Source: Coniella vitis (lineage: Eukaryota > Ascomycota > Sordariomycetes > Diaporthales > Schizoparmaceae). Taken from it: DNA of 64,000 bases. The stretch spans positions 1 through 64,000 of the forward strand of contig WUJK01000003.1 in NCBI GenBank assembly GCA_011317545.1. The letters are read 5' to 3'. The notes beneath the pieces are model-generated. The model ran no database searches. It was not told where the DNA came from and worked only from the letters and a program-made list of their open reading frames with translations. The translations under genes and the position numbers were made by a program. Of this stretch, positions 11,501 to 21,661 are shown piece by piece; position 1 is the first letter of the stretch; every line of letters starts with the position of its first letter.

Positions 11501-13654
11501 GTGTGGCCGGTCGGTGTGTTGCTGATCAGTGCTGAAGGAGTAGAAGTCAATTGATGCTGAGTCTTGGGCTCCTTCTTGGAGGGTTTTGAATGCATCAATT
11601 TTCGGGGTGTTGAGAGACTGTGACTCGGCTTGGGTGGTGCGGATTTTCTGCCTCCTGATGACTTTTTGGTCGAAAAAGGTGTGGCTCGCGGCTTTGAAGT
11701 GTTTAGCTGTGAGCCATGTGCTGCGGTCGACTCAACGGTGGGCGTTGGTTCACCATTTCTTTCAATTGCTAGCTTCCGTTGAGAGGCACCCACAGTCACC
11801 TCAGAGTCACCTTGGTGGACAACAGCACAGTCACCGCCCTGCAGCTGCTCATGCTCAATCGAAGGCATCAGCAACTCGTCATTCACTTGCTCACTCTTCC
11901 CGTTGCCCCTTCGAGCAGAACTGCCCGCACCATCATGTCCTGTCATTGTTGTTTCTTGTTTCGGTGCCCGCCAACTCTCGGCCATTTCCAGCGCACGCTG
12001 TGACGGTGTCTTACGTGGTGTCTTCTTGACTGGATCCTTTTCCTTCCGCTTCTTGCTTCCCGTCCTTCCAGGTGTCGTTGTTGTCGGCACTGCAGGTGCT
12101 GGTGTCGTTACAACCGCAGACGAGGATGGCGCTCTCGACCCCCGCCGCGACGACGCAACAGATGGCGTGCGACAAACACTATCCCGCCCCCGACTGCGGC
12201 TCCTCCTCCTCTCCGTCTCCTCGGCCTCCATGCTCAGTCTCCCCAACCTCTCGTCTTTTTCCCTGCCTCGCGTTTGTACCGCGCTTCGTTCGACAAGGTA
12301 CACCAGCGGCTTGTCGTCGACGGCAATCTCGACCCCTTTGCGCAGTGTTCCCTGTGCGCTAGCTTCGGCGCTGATAGCCTCAACGTCGACGGGGACTTCG
12401 TTGAGCTGGAAAGCCTCCGCGAGGGTCTCTTGATCCCATAGAGCGACGCCCTCTTTGTCGCGCGCCTCGAAACCGCGGTCGCTGACGGGGAGTTGGAGCG
12501 CGCAGCTCATGTATTGCGCTGCGTGGCCGGCTATGTGGTGGATTGGGGTGCGCGGGTGGAGATTGAGCGTGAAGGTGTGGCTGGGTTGCGGTGTCTTGTG
12601 GATGGTGTCGTTGTCTTGGTCGTTGTTGTCTGAGGAGGAGCAGGAGGAAGAGGACTCAGGCTCGGCTGTGCGCGACGGTGGCGGAAGAGTGGGTTGGTAG
12701 CAGGGGAGTTTGAGGCCGTCTTCTGCCGTCAAGACGTGAATGGTCACGGGGACTGTTTGCCGGGTGATTTTCTTGGCAGATGAAGACAAGGGTGTTTGCT
12801 TGGACTTTGTTCGATTTGGGGTGGGTGTTTGTTTTGTTGGTGTTGTTCTTGTTGCTGACGGTGTTGTCCTCGTTGTTAATTCTGGTCTTGGTGTGGATGT
12901 GGACCTGGATACATTTTTGCAGCTAGGCTCTGCAACCATCTCCCCTGCTGCTGCTGCTGCTGCTGTTGTTGTTGTTGTTGTTGCTGTTGTTGTTGTTGTT
13001 GTCGACCTCGTCGTCGTCGTCGCTTCACAAGGGCCAGGTACTGGCAATGATCTTCTCGCGGCTTGTGGTGTCGGTAAGACTGGTGTTGCGGTGGCAGAGA
13101 AACCCTCCCTTTGGCTCGAGTTTCCTAAAGCGGTTTCGGCTGTGGATCCCTGGGAGGATGGCAGACGGCGGCCTTTGCGGGAGTAGGTCCGTAAGGTTTT
13201 GGATGATGAAGAAGAAGATGGCTGCGGTGGGCGGAATGGGGTCGTGGGCAAGGGTGAGTCTTGGAGCATTGGAGCAGCAAGAGGGTTAGGAGACTGTTGC
13301 TGCCTGGAGGCCCAGCAGGCCCTGGGGTCTTGTTGATGTTGCAGAAGCTGGGCTCCGGGTGTCCATGTCGATGTCTGTGTGGATGTTGCTGTGGCTGTGG
13401 CTGGGGCTGGGGCTGGGGCTGTCGAGGGGCCCATCATGTCCATGGCGAGCTGGTCGATGCTCTCTTTGTCCCCTTCTTCTTCTTCTTCTTCTTCTTCTTC
13501 TTCTTCTTCTTCTTCTTCTTCTTCATTGGCCTCATCCACGACATCCTCCCCATCCTCCGCTTGTCCTACCTTTTGCAGCATCAACTCCTCCTCTCCCTCT
13601 TCCCCTGCTGGACTTTCTTCTCCTTCCTGTCCTTCTTCATCATTTTTACTCTCC

Positions 13655-13685
<31 letters not shown>

Positions 13686-13902
13686 CCTCCTCCTCCTCCT
13701 CCTCCTCTTCTTCTTCTTCCTCCTCCTCCTGCTGTTGCTTATACCAACCACCTTCATTCTCAACCTCAATCTCATCCCCCTCCGCCTTCTCAGACCCACG
13801 AACAGACGTCCCCGGCGAAAGCAACCCGTCATCGCGGCGAGTCTGGCTAGACGTCAACCGGCTCCTAGCAACCGCCTCCTCTTTTGTCATTTGTTGGCCC
13901 AT
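8584..13902 (-). CDS. Large intrinsically disordered protein, probably nuclear (1772 residues)
   Basis: A single uninterrupted frame of 1772 residues. I do not recognise the family. Start ATG at 13902, with a second in-frame ATG at 13890. The N-terminal 150 residues contain long Glu and Gln runs encoded by trinucleotide repeats (13470-13524 and 13650-13735). Ser/Thr/Pro-rich basic sequence follows. A better-ordered segment (about residues 380-570) opens TVPVTIHVLTAEDGLKLP and contains TFTLNLHPRTPIHHIAG and KPLVYLVERSA; its alternation suggests a beta-grasp or ubiquitin-like fold, which is inference. A highly charged helix with KKARKEQKKARKEEERKR (near 9960-10060) could be a coiled coil. The C-terminal part holds Lys-rich NLS-like sequence (KSRKSKKHKKDKKH) and a repeated motif, SLYSIRSSAPSPKDL and SLYSIRSPAPSPKDL. 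Likely a chromatin or nuclear scaffold protein, unproven. The long open frames on the opposite strand are shadows. Confidence 0.7.
8870..9075 (-). repeat. Intragenic repeat encoding SLYSIRS-APSPKDL
   Basis: Within the C-terminal region of the 1772-residue protein the 15-residue motif SLYSIRS(S/P)APSPKDL occurs at about 9060-9015 and 8918-8873, some 48 codons apart. A degenerate third copy (SLCSDHSLAPRRV) lies further towards the C-terminus near 8735. Serine-proline pairs inside the motif make it a plausible repeated phosphorylation or docking site. Confidence 0.6.
12955..13012. repeat. Trinucleotide repeat tract (CTG then TTG/GTT) inside a coding exon
   Basis: About eighteen nearly uninterrupted trinucleotides. 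On the coding (minus) strand they specify an Ala run followed by Thr-rich sequence of the disordered protein. A second set, TTC repeats at 13470-13524 and CTG/CTC/TTC repeats at 13655-13735, encodes the Gln and Glu tracts. These are slippage-prone and probably polymorphic between strains. Confidence 0.75.
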
Positions 13903-15739
13903 TTCCTCTTTTCCTTTTTATTCTTTTTCCTTCTCCCTTTTTTGGGGGGGGGTTGGGCGTTGTGACTGACTGGCAACTGCCAACCGAGTATTACGACGCT
14001 TTTGGTTTGCTTGTTTGCGTCTGAAGGAAAAAAGAGGGAAAAGAGGGCGGGTAAGAAGCTAAAGACTCGGGAAATAGATAAACTCCCCAGAAACAAGAAC
14101 GCCCAAAAAATAGAAGACGAGAAAAAGATAGGGAGGGACAAAAGAAACAAAATCAGACAGCCTTTTGTGAAGAATCAGGCAGATTCAAAAGCCATTCATT
14201 GATCAAATCAATCCAGGCATTCAGGGCAGAGGAGCAAATAAAGACAACAACAATAACAAAAACTAATTCAAAGCTTGGGTAAGAATCATTCAAAATAGCT
14301 TCAACCAATTCTCAAAAACAAAAATGGCCTTTGTTCAAGTGTTTTCCGGTTGAATATCTCTTGGAGAAACGGAGGATTCCAAGGGAGGAGTGGGAGGAGT
14401 AGGAGATACAGAGAAAGCAGAGACAAGAGACAGAAGATCAATTGTCGGGGCTGGGGAAAGAAATCCCGGGGAATCTCTCTCCATCCAATTTCCTTTCCCT
14501 TTTCCCTCTCTCCTTTTCCCTTCCTTTCCTTGCTCTCTCCCCCCCCCCCCACACTCGCGGGCCAACTCCGTTTTTATCACAAAGCAAGAGAAGCGAACAA
14601 GGCATGGTCAGGGCAAGGCAAAGCAACGCTGCGTTCCTCGTGATTGCCTGCGCACATAGGCGGGGGTGGGGTTTTTTTTTTTTTTTTGTTCTTTCTTTTG
14701 CTGCTTTTCCTGCTTTTTAGGGAGGAGGGGGAAGGAAATGCTTTGCTATGTATCTTGCGTGATCCTGGGCACTGCCGTATCATGTACCATGCTGCTACTA
14801 TGTATACCATACCCATATAAGTACGAAAGAAAAAAGCAAAGTATTTGATATCAAAATGTCTATGAGTTTCGTCACTTCTTATCGACTCATGGTGTGCATT
14901 CGATGATTGGGTATGCAAACTTCAACTTACTTCTGTGTCTGCGCAGGGTACTACCACTCCTATTATTCCTCACGACGGCTCATAACCGCCAATCGTACGG
15001 TACGTATACAACATTCAAGTTTCAATGCTATGTACTTGTAGACTAGTCTTCAGAATGCCTTCTCCATATGCAAAAGAGTATATCTGCTGTATATTTTCCT
15101 TTTTGTTTCTTTTTTTTCTTTTTTTTAAAGAAAAAAAAGAAAAAAAAGAAAAAAAGGAAAGGAAAGATACACATCCCCCTCTCATTGTCTCCGTTTACAC
15201 CATCACAGCAAAAATGCGAACCTTGCATAAGTAACAATGCAGCGCACGAGCAACCGTGGCCCCGCCCGAAACAACCAGACACCCCCATCAGAAACAATGA
15301 CCCCCACGTATCTCGTCTACCTTCACCGGTGCCGTGCAGTATCGAATCAACCAAGAGGAAAAGGAACAAGAGGGAAAACGACTGTGTCCGATGCTGCCCC
15401 CCCGTTTGTCTGTCAACTTGACGACGCGAATCGGTACTTTTCCCCTCAAGGACATACATACATAGCATTGCTTTTCTGACATTGTTTTTCACGCTCGGGC
15501 ACATCAGTATCAACCAATCTAGTCCAAGCAGCTCGCTTAACTATCCAACTATGCATACTATGTAGCCTGGTCATTCACTCTCTACAGTGTATACAACACG
15601 CTTCGCAGTGTCCGACGTTGAATGGAACCAAAAGGGGTTATTCTGAAACAAGACCTTCGCTATTGTGCCTCGCACAACATCTGTTATACACGATATCCAT
15701 TCCGTCCACTTTGCCATCCGCTGAGCATGAACTAGTAAG
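13903..15739. other. 1.8-kb gene-free region with homopolymers and a poly(A/T) inverted repeat
   Basis: Lies between the start of the disordered-protein gene (13902, -) and the stop of the GPD gene (15740, -). It contains a 12-C run near 14540-14551, T-runs near 14674-14689, and an inverted repeat at about 15096-15166 in which CTTTTTTTT blocks face AAAGAAAAAAAAG blocks around a TTTAAA centre. Two copies of TACTATGTA occur (14796-14804, 15556-15564). No coding frame is convincing. The left half probably carries the promoter and a long 5' leader of the disordered-protein gene. Confidence 0.5.
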
Positions 15740-17341
15740 TCATTGTACCAACTCGCCATCCATATTCCAGTCCTCGGATTCGGCCACCAGATCTGGGATC
15801 TCATCTACACTGTGCTTGCCCTCGAGGACGCCAATAACGGCCGTAAACAGCGGGTACTCGTGCTCCAGACCGCGAGTCTTGAGGAAGCTGTTAACCTCCT
15901 TGGCTGTTGAGGTGCCCTGAAGCATCTGGCCGTTCAGTTCCGTGCGCTCAATCTCCTCGACACTAACTCCACGCTCGACAGCCATCTTGGCGCACCGAAA
16001 GTTGCGGCCGCTCGAGCATGACGTGACGAGATCAGCCATGCCCGCCGATTCGACGGTGAAGGTGGCCGTGTTGACTGTCTGCCCAAAGAATTCCTTGCCA
16101 AACTTGATCATCTCCACCATACCCAGCCGGCAAATCTCCGACTTGGCATTGTCGCCCCAGCCCTTGCCCACAACGAAGCCGGCTGCCAGCGCCACAATGT
16201 TCTTGAGCGCGCCACCGAGCGAGGTACCTGCCACATCCGAAACCATGCGGACGTGGAAGTAAGGGCGGCGGAAGAGCGACTTGAAGGTGCGGTGGTCGAG
16301 TGGGGGAAACTCAAGGGGCACCGGGGTCAGCTTCACCTTGCTCTTGCGACCGCGAGCGTCCTTGTGTGCAAGAGCATCGTCGTCTGCGGCGTTGACAGGG
16401 GTGATGCTCAGGTCGAACTTGGTCTGGTTGTGGGCGGGGCTCTGCGTTCTAGGCGTAGGATTGCGACTGGCGTCGACAGGAGGCGGGTCGTAGGCAATGG
16501 TGGTGGCGCACCACTTTTCGGCAGCGATTTCGCTGGCAATGTTTGCGCCGGATAGGGCACCGCAGTAGATGCCCAGTCCCTCACCAATCCACTCGCTAAA
16601 CAGCGAAACGCCCTCGTCAGACACGTGGACACCCTTGATGCAGCTAATGGCACGAGCATAGGGGACAATGTGGCCGCGCAGCTGCTTGCAGATGTTGTCA
16701 ATAAACTGATGCGGCAGGTTGAAGACAAGGATGGTGGAGCCCTTGGCGGCATCGATGAGGTCCGGGTTGGCAACAACATTGTCGGGCAGACGGATCCCAG
16801 GTAAGTACTTGACGTTCTCATGGTGCTTATTGATGATGTGGGTGAGCTTCTGCTTGGCGTTGCCGACAGCAGGGTCGTAGTGTGGCGAGTCTGAGGCAAT
16901 CGAGACCTCCTCCTCATACACCCACATCTGGACCTCTGGCTCAAAGACGTCGGGGTGAGCCTTGGTGTTTTCAGCGACAATTTTGGCAATGGTCGAGCCC
17001 CAGTTGCCGGAGCCAACGACCGTCACCTTGTGGCGGTGCTCATAGGCGGCACCGAGCGAAGCCATATTACGCGATATGAATGGACAGAGGGATGCTGATG
17101 GTATCGTTGATGGTTTCGTAAGGCGAGAAGAGGCTTGAAGAGGCGCTGGGCGAGCGAGACGGAGGGAGCGAGTGCTCACGTGGCCGGCAAATGATCGGAA
17201 ATTGGCACGCTGAAGGGATAATGTGGCTATTTGTCGTGAAAGGTGGAGCGGGGTGCTGATCGTGAAGGCGCGTGGTAAAGCGAGAGGTGAAGAAGCAATA
17301 TTGTGGCGAGCAGCAGCAGCAAAGCGCGGCACGGTATGCAT
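15740..17341 (-). CDS. gpd1: NAD-dependent glycerol-3-phosphate dehydrogenase
   Basis: One open frame without introns. From the ATG at 17341 it gives 533 residues; an internal ATG at 17065 (MASLGAAYEHRHKV) gives 441 residues, the usual cytosolic length. The enzyme reduces dihydroxyacetone phosphate to glycerol-3-phosphate with NADH, feeding glycerol (osmolyte) and glycerolipid synthesis and reoxidising cytosolic NADH. Visible features: Rossmann motif VTVVGSGNWGSTIAK, the substrate-domain sequence GTSLGGALKNIVALAAGF with the conserved Lys-Asn, then GWGDNAKSEICRLGM and SCSSGRNFRCA. A low-complexity insertion (PPPVDASRNPTPRTQSPAHN onward, about 60 residues) replaces a loop, as in other filamentous fungi. 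The 92-residue leader before MASL is rich in Arg/Ser/Ala with almost no acidic residues, so it looks like a mitochondrial targeting sequence. Which start is used cannot be settled here. Confidence 0.92.
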   Translation of the reverse strand: MHTVPRFAAAARHNIASSPLALPRAFTISTPLHLSRQIATLSLQRANFRSFAGHVSTRSLRLARPAPLQASSRLTKPSTIPSASLCPFISRNMASLGAAYEHRHKVTVVGSGNWGSTIAKIVAENTKAHPDVFEPEVQMWVYEEEVSIASDSPHYDPAVGNAKQKLTHIINKHHENVKYLPGIRLPDNVVANPDLIDAAKGSTILVFNLPHQFIDNICKQLRGHIVPYARAISCIKGVHVSDEGVSLFSEWIGEGLGIYCGALSGANIASEIAAEKWCATTIAYDPPPVDASRNPTPRTQSPAHNQTKFDLSITPVNAADDDALAHKDARGRKSKVKLTPVPLEFPPLDHRTFKSLFRRPYFHVRMVSDVAGTSLGGALKNIVALAAGFVVGKGWGDNAKSEICRLGMVEMIKFGKEFFGQTVNTATFTVESAGMADLVTSCSSGRNFRCAKMAVERGVSVEEIERTELNGQMLQGTSTAKEVNSFLKTRGLEHEYPLFTAVIGVLEGKHSVDEIPDLVAESEDWNMDGELVQ

Positions 17342-18311
17342 CAATGGCGTGGATGCAGGGCAAAAAGAAGAGGGAGGAGGAAGAGGGTCAAAGTTGGATT
17401 GACTGTGATAAATAACACTGGCATTACTATGGTATAGCAGCAGCTGTAGCAACGCCTCGGTAAGCTGCGGTGTCTCGCGGCGTGTCTCGTGGCTTGCACT
17501 TGCCCACTAGAAATCTCGAGACCTCCTTCTCTGTTACCGGGGTTCTGGGGAGGCAGCAGAAAAAAAAGTGACGCAACTGGGGCGGCAGAACGGGGCACCT
17601 GCCATACCGCCTGCCCGGGCCATCCAGGGGCGTGTCCCGCTCGCTGATAGGCAATGACCTGCTGACACATGCGGTTCGTGTGTATCCATAAGTCCAGCGC
17701 TAGCGGTCAGAGGACTCACCCAAGAGCTACAGGGGATAGCTTGCGGAACGGCATGTACCTGAAGATGTACCCAGGGCGCAACTAAAATACAGCGCTACCT
17801 AGGTAAATAGTACCTGCCATAGTGCCACCACAGCCGAGGCCGGTAACGTCTGCTCGACCTGATTCAATGGGCTGACTGGATGAGCGAGGTTCGAGGAAGC
17901 GCGTGCGCCTCTCTCTCTATCTCTTCTCTTTTTGTGCATAGTGGTGGTTAAGAGTTCTCACAGAGACGCGTTTATGGAAGATGGCATGTGAAAGTCTCCA
18001 TAATAATCGAATCCACTCGCCGCAGACAACTTATTCTCCGTCTCTTCACATGCCAATTGCAACGCTGGCATGAACAATCTTCTGACTTGGCACCACGCAA
18101 TTTGAGAAACAAGAGACATATCTCTGAGAATATGCAACCATGAACTGCTGCGTGCATTGCAAAAGTGGTTGCGACCAGATGTTGCGGAATCAGGTCATCA
18201 GTACACATATGATCATTTCTCGTTTCCAATCATTATCCCTACAGACGCTCGCCATCTCCCACATAACTTGCAAGTGATCACCGTGAAATCAATCATTCCT
18301 TCGGTCCATGG
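17342..18311. other. GPD promoter region and 3' flank of the GGCT-like gene
   Basis: Almost 1 kb upstream of the GPD gene and downstream of the GGCT-like gene, both on the minus strand. It contains an AGGGG element (in CCAGGGGCG near 17625), which matches the stress-response element consensus and would fit an osmotically regulated GPD gene, but a five-base match is weak evidence. A CT-rich tract lies at 17907-17935. No gene seen. Confidence 0.4.
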
Positions 18312-19655
18312 CTACGCCTCAGACAGCAGCTTTTCCACATCATGCCCTTGTCTCCTACCACCCAGGATGGAAGCCCTTCTGCCCCTTATTCTGAAAATTT
18401 GCCCAGCACCGTCCACTGTCCTCTCGCCATCCCCAAAGACAGGTTTAAAGAAGCGATCGTACACAAGCCACATCAGGTGGAAGGTTGTGTCCATCGCGAG
18501 CGCGAACCACACGGGGACCCGCCCATCCTCTCCAGCCAGCACCTTGCCCAGGGTAATGGAAAGCAGCATGATCGGCACCGCAATGCTCAAAAACAAGAAT
18601 TGTCCAATGGCTTGTAGCCGCGAGGTGATGGTGTAGGGCTGCAGACTGGCAAGGTACCGTTGATATGCCAACGGCAAGCCGTGTTCAGCAGCTCCATCCA
18701 TAATCAGCTGGAGATATCGTGCTGATGGCTGTGCGTACTCGGGGTCTGGGCGCATAGGCTGAAGAAGGAGGTGGTGCCACCAGTTCTTGAGTCTGTCGAG
18801 TGGGTTCTTGTCATTGTCATCTCCGTCATCTCCATCACCATCATCATCGTCTTGCCCGTCTCCGTTGCCATCCTCAGGTTTCTTTGGAATGCGAGGCGCA
18901 TACAGCGTATGAGCGAGGAAAGGCTTGGGCAGCTCCGGATACCCCGGATTTTCCGGAATGCCTGGCAACCTGGTTGGCAGCGGAATGCATGGCACCAGGA
19001 TATCCTGATACGAAGCACCACCGCCCTCTGTTCGCACAATTGTCGCGTAATCGTCGGCGGTAACCTCGTAGACGACACCAATCAAGCCTCCGTCCCATTC
19101 AAGCCCATCGTAATCAGGCCCAGAGGTGGGACGCTTGCCGGAATTCACTGGTGGAGGGTACGAGAACCCCGGTGGGATCTTGGGCGGGTCTGGCAGGCCT
19201 GGAGGCAGTTTGGGCGGCTGTTTGGGGATCTTGCGGGGTGCAGTGTTCGCAAAACAGGGCTCTTTGTAGGCGATACCAGGCAGATCAAAGGTCAGCCGCA
19301 ATGAGGGTGCCGACACGTTGACAGCCGATAAGGGTCGGATGCCGCGCGTTCCGAGAAAGGTCTTAGCACAGAGGTTGGACCCGTAGGCTAGATACAGCAC
19401 GGTAGGCGGAGAAGAAGGCGTGTTATCCAACAAGAATGGAGCGGCGAGGGGTGAAGAGGATGGAATAGGCTCGTCCAGAGACGGCTTGGGAGTTGCGCGA
19501 TCAAGACGGTCGTCCTTTGTGCGCGGAATGGACGAGATGGGTGGGTAATCGGCAGGACTAGGCGTGGATTTGGTGTGCAGCGCCTTGAAGCGCTCGATGG
19601 CGGCGGCGAGTAAGCAGCTGCCCGAGGGCGCTGGCTGGTTGGAGAAAGGAGCCAT
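18312..19655 (-). CDS. Gamma-glutamylcyclotransferase-like membrane-anchored protein
   Basis: A 447-residue single-exon gene. Residues about 85-240 have the cyclotransferase (GGCT/BtrG) hallmark near the N-terminus of the fold, VLYLAYGSNLCAKTFLGTRG, followed by GVVYEVTADDYATIVRTEGG, the region that carries the acidic catalytic residue in this fold. Proline-rich inserts (residues about 150-190) and an acidic Asp/Gly-rich loop (about 295-315) interrupt the core. The C-terminal third has two hydrophobic stretches, FLFLSIAVPIMLLSITLG and VWFALAMDTTFHLMWLVYD, so the protein is probably membrane bound. GGCT enzymes release 5-oxoproline from gamma-glutamyl peptides in glutathione turnover; the substrate here is unknown. 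Start MAPFSNQPAP at 19655; the gene is divergent from MRI1. Confidence 0.75.
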   Translation of the reverse strand: MAPFSNQPAPSGSCLLAAAIERFKALHTKSTPSPADYPPISSIPRTKDDRLDRATPKPSLDEPIPSSSPLAAPFLLDNTPSSPPTVLYLAYGSNLCAKTFLGTRGIRPLSAVNVSAPSLRLTFDLPGIAYKEPCFANTAPRKIPKQPPKLPPGLPDPPKIPPGFSYPPPVNSGKRPTSGPDYDGLEWDGGLIGVVYEVTADDYATIVRTEGGGASYQDILVPCIPLPTRLPGIPENPGYPELPKPFLAHTLYAPRIPKKPEDGNGDGQDDDDGDGDDGDDNDKNPLDRLKNWWHHLLLQPMRPDPEYAQPSARYLQLIMDGAAEHGLPLAYQRYLASLQPYTITSRLQAIGQFLFLSIAVPIMLLSITLGKVLAGEDGRVPVWFALAMDTTFHLMWLVYDRFFKPVFGDGERTVDGAGQIFRIRGRRASILGGRRQGHDVEKLLSEA

Positions 19656-20226
19656 GGTCGGTGATCTCCAGCAGAACTATGATGGTGCACCAATGATAAT
19701 GTTGGTGAGGATGAAGATGTAAGGAAAGATGAGGAAACCGAACAACGAACGCAGGATAAGAGGCGTTTGGAGGGTGTCATACCCCTGTAGTTGCTTTATC
19801 AGCAGCTCCTACTAGGCATTCGTCACCCGCAGGCCTGGCGGCTTCGCTATAAAATGACTGGGTATTTGAAGGTATTGTGCTATGTAGCGCTTCCGCGCCA
19901 GCCGCCCCAGTCGCCCCAGTGGGTGCTCCCGTCGACTGGTCCCGGGATGATGCGTGTTGGCAGCTGATTCTTGAAAGTGGTAGGCGGTCAGTAGTAGCAA
20001 CCCCTGGAGCGAAACCCTGTAGCACGTGGGACAGCTGTGGTTCTAGCTCTCCCACGTAGTGGGGCAGAACTTTATGCCCGAATGTTTGGAGGGGTTGCCC
20101 TTCTGCCGTTCTTGCGAAATGCCACTTCACTTTTCGTACACTCAAACCTCCTCCAGCAAGGCTGATCCGGCCTCTTCTCTTCTCCTTCCTCACCTTTCCA
20201 CGCCATCAAACTCTCACCCCCTCACA
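19656..20226. promoter_or_regulatory. Shared divergent promoter, GGCT-like gene and MRI1
   Basis: 571 bp between two divergent starts (19655 minus, 20227 plus). It must hold both promoters. A pyrimidine-rich stretch (20165-20225, TTCTCTTCTCCTTCC) directly precedes the MRI1 ATG, as is common at strongly expressed fungal genes. I see no gene or repeat here. Confidence 0.5.
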
Positions 20227-21490
20227 ATGGCCAGTCTGCAAGCCATCAAGTATACGCGCGGTCGTCTCGACGTGCTGGACCAGCTACGGCTGCCGCACGA
20301 GCACCACTACGACGAGGTCTCGACCTGCGAAGAGGCCTTCGACTGCATTCGCTCCATGCGCGTCCGAGGCGCTCCCGCCATTGCTATTGTTGCTGCTCTC
20401 GCTCTGGCAGTCGAGTTGCACCGTGGGGCATGCAGTATGTTAGATTGCGGGTCATGAACTACGCAGAAAAGAACATCTTCAGCTGACACTCCATGACGCC
20501 ACAGAAGCCTCTACTGTAGATGAGACCGTTGCGTACATTGACGCCCGCCTCGACTACATCAAGGAATCCCGCCCCACCGCCGTTGATCTGACCAATGCCA
20601 TCAATCATCTCAAGGCCGCCGTGCGTGCCCCTTCTCAAGAGACCACCTCTGCCGTCCCAACGCCATCCCCGACCGCCGCCATCATCGAAACCTTCATCCT
20701 CTCAGCCGAGGCCATCCTCGCCCGCGATCTGCAGACCAACCTGTCTATTGGGGAGCACGGCGCCATGTGGCTGGCGCAACAGCACGGGGCCTCCGTTTCC
20801 AAGCAAATTTCCGTCCTCACACACTGCAATACCGGCTCCCTGGCCACCTCAGGCCACGGCACCGCCCTGGGCATCATTCGAACCCTGCACTCCAACGACC
20901 TCCTCAAGCACGCCTTTTGCACCGAGACACGCCCCTACAACCAAGGCAGCCGCTTAACCTCGTTTGAGCTTGTCTTTGAGGGCATCCCCGCCACGCTCAT
21001 CACCGACTCTATGGCTGCTGCGCTGTTTCGCCTCAAAAAGACAGAAATGAGCATCGGCGCGGTCATTGTCGGCGCAGATCGCGTGGTGCGCAACGGCGAC
21101 ACTGCCAACAAGATTGGTACCTACCAGCTGGCTGTGCTGGCCCGCCATCACGGCGTCAAGTTCGTCGTGGCTGCGCCCACAACGTCCGTCGACCTCGAGA
21201 CAGAGACAGGCGACGGCATCAAGATTGAGGAGAGAAAGCGCGAGGAGCTGACGCAGATCAGCGGAGCAGTTGTGGGCGCTGACGGCAAAGTTGATGTCAC
21301 GCAGACGGCGCGGGTGGCCATTGCCGACCAGAGCATCAATGTGTGGAATCCGGCCTTTGACGTGACGCCTGCCGAGCTCATTGACGCGATTGTGACGGAA
21401 AAGGGCACTGTGGTCAAGAATGCCCAAGGCAAGTTTGATTTCAGGACGGTCATGCCTGAGCGCTGGGCGCAGGTTGTTGAAAAGCAATGA
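20227..21490 (+). CDS. mri1: Methylthioribose-1-phosphate isomerase
   Basis: Two exons, 20227-20434 and 20505-21490, 397 residues; intron GTATGT...CCACAG. The enzyme converts 5-methylthioribose-1-phosphate to 5-methylthioribulose-1-phosphate in the methionine salvage (Yang) cycle. It belongs to the eIF2B-related family. The two catalytic residues are visible: Cys177 in VLTHCNTGSLATSGHGTALG and Asp261 in IVGADRVVRNGDTANKIGTY. The N-terminal MASLQAIKYTRGRLDVLDQL and the domain sequence SMRVRGAPAIAIVAALALAV are typical. The C-terminal VWNPAFDVTPAELIDAIVTE also fits. Length agrees with fungal orthologues. It converges on the M20 peptidase gene, 171 bp away. Confidence 0.95.
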
Positions 21491-21661
21491 TTTTGTCTTC
21501 TCCGTGGTGGTGCTGTTTGGTTGGTTGATGTTGATACGCCTAATGTGTGTTTTCTCTTTTTCTCTTTTTTTCTTTTTGTAAATTCATCTTGGACATACAC
21601 GTTCAGAGCGACTTGGAGCGAGAAAGCCCTAGCGGCCTTTTCTCCAGTGCGTTTTCTTTAT

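Noticed and set aside
20954..21487. A minus-strand frame opposite MRI1
   Set aside because: Antisense shadow of a well-identified enzyme with intact catalytic residues.
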